Shown piece by piece: positions 1 through 6,293 of a stretch of 64,000 nt of DNA. Below the pieces are notes generated by a model. That model was not told the DNA's origin and ran no database searches. It was given only the letters and a program-made list of their open reading frames with translations. Position 1 is the stretch's first letter, and each line of letters starts with the position of its first letter. This stretch comes from an uncultured Clostridia bacterium (lineage in GTDB: Bacteria > Bacillota > Clostridia > Oscillospirales > Acutalibacteraceae): contig CAMVLW010000002.1 of NCBI GenBank assembly GCA_947168445.1, positions 1-64,000 of the forward strand, in the 5' to 3' direction. Made by a program: the position numbers and the translations under genes.

Positions 1-303
1 GTACAGCGAATCACTTACTAAGGAAATAGACATTATATCTTTGCATATTTATTGCAATTCTCATATACCGGTCTGTTATCCTGTATGTGCGGATTTGAAA
101 CAACGCCGATATCATATGCGGAGGTCCTCCTTGCCAAGGATTCTCTTTGGCGGGATTGCGCTTGACTGACGATCCGCGCAACAAACTGTTCCTTGATTTT
201 GTGGATATCGTAGCAAGAATCAAGGAACCACACACCGTCCGAATCACGCGGAGAGATAGGTCAAACACAAAACGGACAAATGTATATCACCCTTTAAGCA
301 ATT

Positions 304-334
304 ACGGCTGTACTCCATTGCGGAGCACAGCCGT
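304..334 (+). terminator. Hairpin, probable terminator of a gene left of the window
   Basis: ACGGCTGT (304-311) pairs with ACAGCCGT (327-334), with an inner CTCC/GGAG extension. The T-rich tail TTTCCTT that follows is weak. Direction is uncertain. Confidence 0.4.
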
Positions 335-360
335 TTCCTTATGTGGTTTTATGATTGAGC

Positions 361-471
361 TTGCTGTCTGATTATCTGGACGAAAAACTCGCGCAATCAC
401 TGATTAACGATTGCTTGGAGATCAAAAGGATTTTGATTGCTTCATTGAAAACCGCCAAAGAATCCAAATAA
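361..471 (+). pseudogene. C-terminal remnant of a four-helix-bundle protein (tentative)
   Basis: After an in-frame TGA at 352-354, one frame reads 36 codons to a TAA at 469-471. The peptide is helical and ends with IKRILIASLKTAKESK. That tail resembles the C-terminus of small four-helix-bundle (23S rRNA intervening-sequence-type) proteins common in Clostridia. No start codon or upstream part of the gene is present. The family match is from memory of the family's tail, so the call is weak. Confidence 0.3.
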
Positions 472-671
472 TTTCGGGAGTTCAAGTCCCTGACATAAAT
501 CCACCGAAAAAAAATCTTTTTTGTACGGATAGGACAGAAACGCCTCACTGACGTGAGGCTCAATGAATAGTGAATAATTTATAATCAGATGACCTTTTCC
601 GGCGTTTCCGGTGTATGATTCATTCTTCATTATTCACTATTCTTTATTCACTCGATCTTCCCACATAACCA

Positions 672-719
672 AACCCGCCTATAGTGCTGCGTTCGGCTTT
701 GCAGCGCTGTAGGCGGGTT
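672..719 (-). terminator. Terminator after the acetyltransferase operon
   Basis: AACCCGCCTA (672-681) pairs with TAGGCGGGTT (710-719), with a further GCTGC/GCAGC inner stem. It sits directly against the stop codon of the leftward acetyltransferase gene. T-rich tails occur on both strands, so it may act in both directions. Confidence 0.75.
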
Positions 720-1241
720 TTATTCAATGTTCCTTTCAAATAAATCAAAAGCAGGGATTCCGTCAATATTCCGGCGAAGGTCTTTGGTGCCGGCGTAAGT
801 AAAACCCAGCTTTTTATACAAGCGTTCCGCCGGGAGATTTCCCGGAACAACGTCCAGCCGCACTGCGCGGTAGCCGCGTTGACGCGCAAGCGCCACACAC
901 TGCTCTACCATGAAAGTTCCCACGCCCTTGTGCTCGAATGACGGATGGACTGCCAGCGCGTGAATGACAAGGTATTCACCCTCTGTCAGCTCTCTGCTCC
1001 ACTCCCCCGCCTGATAATAGCCCTCGGGGGCTTCGCTGAGAACCACCGCGCCGAGCGGTTCTCCGTCTTTTATGCAGAGATACTGCACGCCGCTTTCCAC
1101 CGCTTCCGCAATGCTTTGGTCGCTTGGATGTTCCGGCGACCACCTTGGATAGTTGATGTTTTCTTCCAGGTGCCGGATGGTACGGTGGTAGACCTCTGTG
1201 ACCGCATGGATGTGAGAGCGGCTGCATTTTATCAATTTCAT
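720..1241 (-). CDS. GNAT family N-acetyltransferase
   Basis: A 173-residue protein with the GNAT acetyl-CoA fold. Motif A is visible as HALAVHPSFEHKGVGTFMVEQ followed by ARQRGY, where HKGVGT is the pyrophosphate loop. The C-terminal NLPAERLYKKLGF is the usual helix 4/beta 5 end. Family members acetylate amines or protein N-termini; the substrate cannot be told here. The ATG at 1241 follows GGGGAAG. An alternative ATG at 1265 overlaps the upstream gene's stop (ATGA) and would add eight residues through translational coupling. It is the last gene of a LuxE-LuxC-GNAT operon, so its substrate may be linked to a fatty aldehyde or acyl product (inference). Confidence 0.85.
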   Translation of the reverse strand: MKLIKCSRSHIHAVTEVYHRTIRHLEENINYPRWSPEHPSDQSIAEAVESGVQYLCIKDGEPLGAVVLSEAPEGYYQAGEWSRELTEGEYLVIHALAVHPSFEHKGVGTFMVEQCVALARQRGYRAVRLDVVPGNLPAERLYKKLGFTYAGTKDLRRNIDGIPAFDLFERNIE

Positions 1242-1261
1242 AAAAACTTCCCCATTCGCCT

Positions 1262-2536
1262 TCATTGCGCTGATGATTCCACTTCAAATTCCACGATTCT
1301 GCTGTATTCCCTGAGCGCGTAGGTTCCGTCGTGCGCTTCGCCGCATATGGTACGCGACATGTTGCCTGCCGAGGTGATTCTCACCACCCCGATTCGCGCC
1401 AAAACGGAGGCGATTTTCTTTCTTTTTTCGGAATCAGCGGTTAGGATACAAGCCGTCTGTAAATGGTTTTTGTGTTTTTTGAGGGTATAGAGTTCATCTG
1501 CCGGAAGCCGTTTTACCCAGACATTGCGGTATAAATAAGATAATTCAAGCTCTTTATCCTCGCGAATGACAACGCTGACGCCTTGATGATAATAGATGTT
1601 GTTTTCGGAAGAAGCCTCCAGCCTTTCGTTGTAAAGATGAATGGCGTTTTTGGCTTTCATTCCGTAATCAACGGGAGGAGCGCTTTGGTTTACGCTTTTT
1701 AAGATTTCAAAAAACCTTTTGGCAAAATCGGTTTGTTCCTCTCTTGAGTTTGTGTTTACAAAAATCCCCTGACACGAGGAACACAAGAGCTGATTGGTGC
1801 CGCAAATTGACTGCGCCAGCCTTTGAAGCTCTTCATCGCTTGCGTCAAGCTCCGCATAAGCAAATGACAGCTTGTGTCCCCATGAAATCACCTTTGTGTT
1901 CACATTTGCCAGCCTTCTTGCCGCTTTTACGGCAGCGTCGCCGCCCCATACAACAATTCCGTCGCACAAATCCGAAAGTCTTTTCAGCGTTTCCGTTTCG
2001 GTGGAAGGCACGTCGAACACATATACATAATCGGACAGCAGCGGTTCAATGGCAATCAGCTCATAGAGCAGCTTTACCGATAAGCCGGAATCTCCCACCG
2101 GCAGCTTCAGAATGTTGACGTTTCCGCTGAGCAAGCCCTCAATTACGCTGTAAGCAGGCAGCGCGTCAACATTTCCGGCGGCGATATGCAGCAGCACACC
2201 GAGCGGATACCGCTTTCTGCGCACCTTGCCGCCGATTACCCTCTCGTCGTCACAAAGTTCAATACTGCACTTATATTCCAAATTCTCCCTTGTAAAAAGC
2301 CTGACCATGCCTTCGAACTGCCCGCCGCTGATGTGGAACAAATCAAGAAACGGCTTAACGGTTGTGTCAAAATCGCCGTTGAGTATCCTTTGCGCAAGCG
2401 CGTCGCAGGCGCGAATGACGGTTTCGGGCGTCAGCGGCTCATTGCGAACAACAGGCAACGCAGCCGTGTCCTTCAGCGACGCGATTATTTCCTGCTGCCG
2501 GCTGTTTGGCAGTATTTCTCCGTGGCACAGAATCAT
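1262..2536 (-). CDS. LuxC-type acyl-CoA reductase
   Basis: A 424-residue protein of the LuxC fatty-acid reductase family (NADPH-dependent reduction of an acyl thioester to an aldehyde). Seen: the nucleotide-binding segment PLGVLLHIAAGNVDALPAYS near residue 110, WGGD near 200, and the cysteine-rich GTNQLLCSSCQGIF near 245-260, where the aldehyde-dehydrogenase-like nucleophile lies. Length fits LuxC (about 450-480) slightly short. It starts 4 nt after the LuxE stop, with GAAGGAG as ribosome site inside the LuxE tail, so the two are co-translated. No luciferase (luxAB) is nearby, so the product is not light. Possible roles are fatty aldehyde or alcohol formation or aldehyde capping of a small molecule (inference). 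Confidence 0.85.
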   Translation of the reverse strand: MILCHGEILPNSRQQEIIASLKDTAALPVVRNEPLTPETVIRACDALAQRILNGDFDTTVKPFLDLFHISGGQFEGMVRLFTRENLEYKCSIELCDDERVIGGKVRRKRYPLGVLLHIAAGNVDALPAYSVIEGLLSGNVNILKLPVGDSGLSVKLLYELIAIEPLLSDYVYVFDVPSTETETLKRLSDLCDGIVVWGGDAAVKAARRLANVNTKVISWGHKLSFAYAELDASDEELQRLAQSICGTNQLLCSSCQGIFVNTNSREEQTDFAKRFFEILKSVNQSAPPVDYGMKAKNAIHLYNERLEASSENNIYYHQGVSVVIREDKELELSYLYRNVWVKRLPADELYTLKKHKNHLQTACILTADSEKRKKIASVLARIGVVRITSAGNMSRTICGEAHDGTYALREYSRIVEFEVESSAQ

Positions 2537-2540
2537 TCTT

Positions 2541-3650
2541 TTACTCCTTCAAATATTCCTCCGCTCCCGCGGCGCAGGTGACAATATCCCTTATTCCGAC
2601 TCTTCCGATAATTTCCAGCCAGGGCGATTTTGCTCCGCACGGACATTGCTCCGTGTGCAAAACGCCTAAATCGTCCGTCATTACACTGCAAAGCGGCGCA
2701 CTTTGCATCATGGGCGTAAGCAAATTGAGAATTCCCGCCTGTCCGTTGGGCAAGGGCGAAAAATCATCAGGGCTGCGGATAATGACTCTGCTGTAAACCG
2801 GAATATGAAAATGATGATACCGGCAATCCGCATACAAAATCGGATGCTCCACCGCGCCGAAGAACTCAATCACATTGCTTTCTTCAATCCCCAAAACCTC
2901 TTTGACCAGCGAATAAAACGTCTGCTTGTCCGCCTTTTCCGCGTAAAACTGTTTCCAGCCTCCGCCGAGCGTCACCATGCTTCCTTTGGGCATTTGAAAG
3001 CGGATTCCCTTTTCCTTTAAATCGCGCAGCAGAAAAAACGTATAGGCGGGAAAGCCGATTGTCCGCATGGGAAACCTTGATTTTTCACATTTTTCCAGCG
3101 CCTTTATCACCCTGTCCCACGAGAGCGCATAGCCGTTTTCGGTGCTTTCCAGCGCATAGGTACGGCTTAACGCCGGGGCGAAAAAGGTGAAGCCGAACGC
3201 CGTTTTGCTGATGGCGGTTTTGTTTTCCCTTGTCGGCTGATACCCGAAAATAATATAATTGACCGGCGTTGCCGACCACAGCCTGTGATACCTGCCGACC
3301 TGCACTACCATTTTTCTGCCGAGGTTCAGGCTTTTTACATCAAATCCGATTTTTGACATGCTGCCGCTTGTGCCGGAGGAGGTCGCCTTGATGATTTGCT
3401 TTCCGGGAGCGACGCTTTGCAAATGATGCCGCTTAAAATAAAGCGTCGGAAGAAACGGCAGCCTTGCCAAGTCCGCATAAGCATGAAGCTCCTCCGGGCG
3501 GAAGCCGAAGCCGTCCAAAATGCGTTTGTATTCGGGGCAGTTTTCGTAATGAAACTGCGCGTTTTCCCTGATTGCCGCGGCAAAAAGCCGGTTGGTTGCC
3601 CCGGCGTCATAAATCTCTTTTTGATTAAAAAGTCTGTTTGTATATTTCAC
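2541..3650 (-). CDS. LuxE-type acyl-protein synthetase / acyl-activating enzyme
   Basis: A 369-residue member of the LuxE/PaaK adenylate-forming family, which activates a fatty acid with ATP and transfers it to an enzyme cysteine before hand-over to LuxC. The phosphate loop is visible as KATSSGTSGSMS near residue 90. Other family marks are VTLGGGWK near 225 and EFFGAVEHP near 262. A cysteine pair near the C-terminus (EQCPCG) is typical of this branch. The start is a GTG at 3650; no strong ribosome site is visible, but a TTTACA-17-TATAAT promoter lies just upstream. First gene of the operon. The natural acyl substrate is unknown. Confidence 0.8.
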   Translation of the reverse strand: MKYTNRLFNQKEIYDAGATNRLFAAAIRENAQFHYENCPEYKRILDGFGFRPEELHAYADLARLPFLPTLYFKRHHLQSVAPGKQIIKATSSGTSGSMSKIGFDVKSLNLGRKMVVQVGRYHRLWSATPVNYIIFGYQPTRENKTAISKTAFGFTFFAPALSRTYALESTENGYALSWDRVIKALEKCEKSRFPMRTIGFPAYTFFLLRDLKEKGIRFQMPKGSMVTLGGGWKQFYAEKADKQTFYSLVKEVLGIEESNVIEFFGAVEHPILYADCRYHHFHIPVYSRVIIRSPDDFSPLPNGQAGILNLLTPMMQSAPLCSVMTDDLGVLHTEQCPCGAKSPWLEIIGRVGIRDIVTCAAGAEEYLKE

Positions 3651-3667
3651 GCGCCATCACCGTTTTT

Positions 3668-3696
3668 ATTATACAGGATAATGTTTCACTTGTAAA
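3668..3696 (-). promoter_or_regulatory. Promoter of the LuxE-LuxC-GNAT operon
   Basis: On the minus strand, TTTACA (3696-3691), 17 bp spacer, TATAAT (3673-3668), 17 bp before the GTG start of the LuxE gene. Confidence 0.7.
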
Positions 3697-3722
3697 TAAA
3701 TTTAGGGCACCTCTAACAACAT

Positions 3723-3761
3723 AAAGCTGCCGTCCCGAAAGAAAATCAGGACAGCAGCTTT
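3723..3761 (-). terminator. Terminator of the secreted-protein gene
   Basis: AAAGCTGC (3723-3730) pairs with GCAGCTTT (3754-3761), with inner GTCC/GGAC. It lies 30 bp past the stop codon of the leftward secreted-protein gene. Confidence 0.7.
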
Positions 3762-3791
3762 TCTTTTATGCGATATTCTTTTCTCCGTTCA

Positions 3792-5453
3792 TCAGGTGTA
3801 CCAGTTGGGCTCGTCGCTCGGGGGATCTATTTTCGTAAAGATATTTTCCTTAATAATTGTGCTGCCGCTTCTGTTTTCGAGACCGCCGCCGCAATCATAG
3901 TTATAATCTCCCAAAACATAGAGCGTGGTGTTTCTCGCGCCTGCGCCTACATAAATTGCCGATCCTCTTGTTGAATATACATGGCCGCGTTCAAAGTGAA
4001 ATGAAGCGTTTGCGGTATTATCCGGAATATAAATTGCGTGAGAACCGCCGTTAATTATCGTGCCTCTCATTGAAAGTTCCGAACCGCTCGAAAGTGTGAA
4101 TGTGTTGAGATCACCCTTGGCTGAGGAATCAAATGAATCAAAACGAACATATTTGCCGTCAAACCACCAGCCTTCACTATAATATTGGTTGAGAGCCAGT
4201 TCAACTTTTCTGTTTTCGGGAATTTGAAATCCTCCGTTTGCGTTAATACCCTTAACATTATCATCAAACTTGTAGCCCTTTACTGCATCTGCTTTTAACT
4301 TAAATGTTCTGCCGTTTGCATCTATTTTGAAATCGCAGTTCGAGTCTATTCCCTGCGACCACGCGTCGATAAAGCTTCTGCAGCCCTTTTCGGTGGTGTA
4401 GTGGTTGAGGTTGGTGGTTGTCAGCGTAAAGGGTGCGACATTGAAAATTTTGTTTTCATTTTCCTTAATCACCTTGTTGAAAATGCCGTCCATCGCGCCG
4501 AGGCTTTGAAGCAGCTCGCCGGCTGTGTTCTCATACTTCGTATAGGGTTCTTCATCGGCGTTCACGGTGATGATGTGGTTGTCAATCTCGTATTCCTTTA
4601 CCTTTTTTGACATATTGTTGAGGACGTTAATGGCGAAAAAGTCGAGAATCGCATGCTCCTCCATCGAGGTGATTTCGGTGTTGATACCCTTGATGACCTT
4701 GTGATAGTCGGGGGTTTTTGTGTAGCTGTGCTCGTTTTTGTCGGCGGCAATCACCCTATCGAGCAGGTAAGAACTGAGTTGCTCATAGCCGTTTCCGTGA
4801 TTGTTGGTGCTGCGCTCACCCTTGAGGAAGCTGAGCATGGCGTCAAAGTCCGCCTGCAGATTGCTGACGTTGCACACCGGGTCGCCGATAATTTCCTTAT
4901 ACGCCTTGTAGGTGGTGTTGTTGAGCTTGCTCATGCCGCTGCAGGTGAAGTTCTCTTTGTTCTGCGCAATGCGCTTGAGCACGTTGGCGTAATCCTCGGC
5001 AACCTTATCCGTTTGCTTTCTGAATTCCATGGTGCTGATGTTCGAATCAATCGTCTGAAGCTGCTGCATTTCTTCGATGTGATACTTATTCGCGTTTTCC
5101 GAAAGGGTCTGCACCTCGCTGAGCACCTCTTTCACCTGCGCCTTGATTTCAGCCGCCTGCTTATCCACATCGTCAATCACGTCCTGATTGGAGGGACCGT
5201 CGTCCAAGCCGAAAATCAGATTGAACACCGGACCGATTGCCATATTTGCCAGCTTGGTGGCGGTGGTGTTGAGCAGGGTTTTGCCGATATATCCAAAGGC
5301 GGTTTTGGCAACGCTTTCCGCAGCGCCTGTGCCGGTTGAACCCGTAACGGCTGCCGCCGAAGCGGAGGTCATGGCAACCGAGCCTACCGAAAAAACGGTG
5401 ACAGCGGATAATGCCGCCGCGATGATTCTGGTTTTGATGTTGGCTTTTTTCAT
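3792..5453 (-). CDS. Secreted protein: long alpha-helical N-terminal region plus beta-rich C-terminal region
   Basis: A 553-residue protein not assigned to a named family. A Sec signal peptide occupies roughly residues 1-34 (MKKANIKTRIIAAALSAVTV, ending in an ASAA cleavage region). Residues about 45-85 form a small, apolar segment ending in NLIFGLDDGPS. Residues 85-300 are predicted mostly helical and coiled-coil-like (VDKQAAEIKAQVKEVLSEV). The last 100 residues carry repeated short strands with G/N turns (RGTIINGGSHAIYI, RGSAIYVGAGA), as in right-handed beta helices. An apolar segment followed by a long helical bundle recalls alpha-helical pore-forming or delta-endotoxin-like proteins, but that is analogy only. 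The ATG at 5453 follows AAAGGAG. Divergent from a TetR gene whose operator-like repeats lie between them. Confidence 0.7.
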   Translation of the reverse strand: MKKANIKTRIIAAALSAVTVFSVGSVAMTSASAAAVTGSTGTGAAESVAKTAFGYIGKTLLNTTATKLANMAIGPVFNLIFGLDDGPSNQDVIDDVDKQAAEIKAQVKEVLSEVQTLSENANKYHIEEMQQLQTIDSNISTMEFRKQTDKVAEDYANVLKRIAQNKENFTCSGMSKLNNTTYKAYKEIIGDPVCNVSNLQADFDAMLSFLKGERSTNNHGNGYEQLSSYLLDRVIAADKNEHSYTKTPDYHKVIKGINTEITSMEEHAILDFFAINVLNNMSKKVKEYEIDNHIITVNADEEPYTKYENTAGELLQSLGAMDGIFNKVIKENENKIFNVAPFTLTTTNLNHYTTEKGCRSFIDAWSQGIDSNCDFKIDANGRTFKLKADAVKGYKFDDNVKGINANGGFQIPENRKVELALNQYYSEGWWFDGKYVRFDSFDSSAKGDLNTFTLSSGSELSMRGTIINGGSHAIYIPDNTANASFHFERGHVYSTRGSAIYVGAGARNTTLYVLGDYNYDCGGGLENRSGSTIIKENIFTKIDPPSDEPNWYT

Positions 5454-5500
5454 GATGAACACTCCTTTGAAGTTGTTGTCGCTTTGTTTTCTGTGACTAT

Positions 5501-5529
5501 ACTATAGCACCTTTTTCAGCGGCGAACAA
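5501..5529 (-). promoter_or_regulatory. Promoter of the secreted-protein gene
   Basis: Minus strand TTGTTC (5529-5524), 17 bp spacer, TATAGT (5506-5501). It lies 48 bp upstream of the start codon and about 20 bp from the nearest operator-like repeat. Confidence 0.55.
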
Positions 5530-5549
5530 TATGCAATACATGCCCCTTT

Positions 5550-5625
5550 TGTAGCCAAATTTACACATTTGCAGGGGAGTGTAGTCAAATTTACAGACAG
5601 CGGAAAAATTGTAGCGAACTTGATA
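5550..5625. promoter_or_regulatory. Three operator-like repeats with a 30 bp period
   Basis: TGTAGCCAAATTTACA (5550-5565) and TGTAGTCAAATTTACA (5580-5595) differ at one base. Each is a TGTA(N8)TACA imperfect palindrome. A degraded third copy, TGTAGCGAACTTGATA (5610-5625), lies exactly 30 bp further and its end is the -35 box of the tetR promoter. The location between tetR and its divergent neighbour fits a TetR operator array. Confidence 0.6.
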
Positions 5626-5648
5626 AATAAAGCGTTGCGTGATATAAT
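5620..5648 (+). promoter_or_regulatory. tetR promoter
   Basis: TTGATA (5620-5625), 17 bp, TATAAT (5643-5648). The -35 box overlaps the third operator-like copy, so autorepression is likely. Confidence 0.75.
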
Positions 5649-5680
5649 GAAAGCAGGTTACGGAAGGGAGCGTTAGCATT

Positions 5681-6265
5681 ATGGCAGACAGAAAAACCGA
5701 CCGCAGAAGCATTAAAACAAAAAACGCCGTTTTTCAGGCGCTTGCAGAGCTGCTGTGCGAAAAGGAGATCCGGCACATTACCGTTCAGGATATTTCGGAC
5801 AGGGCAGATATTCACCGGGTCACCTTTTACAAGCATTTTCTGGATATTTATGATGTTTACGAACAGCTGAACAAGATGATTTTGAGCGACGCCGGTTTGC
5901 TGATTACCCAGCGCGGCGGACAAACGCCCGCTGAATTTTATGAGGATTTGCTGCAATACGTTACCGGACATTCCGTTTATTTCAAAATGATATTCAGCCC
6001 CTACAACACCGGCGAGCTTTATCAAAATCTGCTTACAATGTTCACCGGAATCGAGTGTTTGGTTTTGTCGGAACAACTCGGCCCCGATTATTCCGAAAAA
6101 AGATTGACCTGCGTCACCCGCTACCTGGTAAACGGCTATTTTGCCGTCATTGCCGACTGGGTTGCCAACGGTTTTCGCGAACCGCAGGCGTTCATCATCG
6201 AAACGCTGTCAGGACTTGACAAAAGTATTCAGGCGTACTTAAAAAGTCAAACCGGCAAAAACTAA
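5681..6265 (+). CDS. TetR/AcrR family transcriptional regulator
   Basis: A 194-residue regulator. The N-terminal helix-turn-helix spans about residues 12-60 (KNAVFQALAELLCEKEI, then ITVQDISDRADIHRVTFYKHF), the standard TetR DNA-binding pattern. The C-terminal part is the ligand/dimer domain of the clostridial TetR_C type, including YLVNGYFAVIADWVANGF. Start ATG at 5681 with GGAAGGGAG upstream. It is transcribed away from the secreted-protein gene. The three 30-bp-spaced repeats in the shared spacer suggest it controls itself and that neighbour (inference). The effector is unknown. It ends at a bidirectional terminator. Confidence 0.9.
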   Translation: MADRKTDRRSIKTKNAVFQALAELLCEKEIRHITVQDISDRADIHRVTFYKHFLDIYDVYEQLNKMILSDAGLLITQRGGQTPAEFYEDLLQYVTGHSVYFKMIFSPYNTGELYQNLLTMFTGIECLVLSEQLGPDYSEKRLTCVTRYLVNGYFAVIADWVANGFREPQAFIIETLSGLDKSIQAYLKSQTGKN

Positions 6266-6292
6266 AAAGCACCTCCGAGCGAGGTGCTTTTT
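6264..6292. terminator. Bidirectional terminator between tetR and the SNF2 gene
   Basis: AAAAAGCACCTC, 5-nt loop, GAGGTGCTTTTT. A perfect stem with A/T tracts on both sides, between convergent genes. Confidence 0.9.
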
Positions 6293-6293
6293 A

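Larger units (their letters stand above)
1..671. other. Left-edge gene-poor stretch
   Basis: No convincing gene is seen. Short open frames here lack family signatures and good ribosome sites. It contains a terminator-like hairpin (304-334), a 36-codon coding remnant (361-471) and AT-rich reiterated sequence near 560-657 built from ATTCATTATTCACT-like words, which recurs near 48,815-48,850. Confidence 0.5.

Noticed and set aside
720..3650. Bioluminescence operon
   Set aside because: luxA, luxB and luxD are absent, and the organism type is an anaerobe; only the reductase and synthetase homologs exist.
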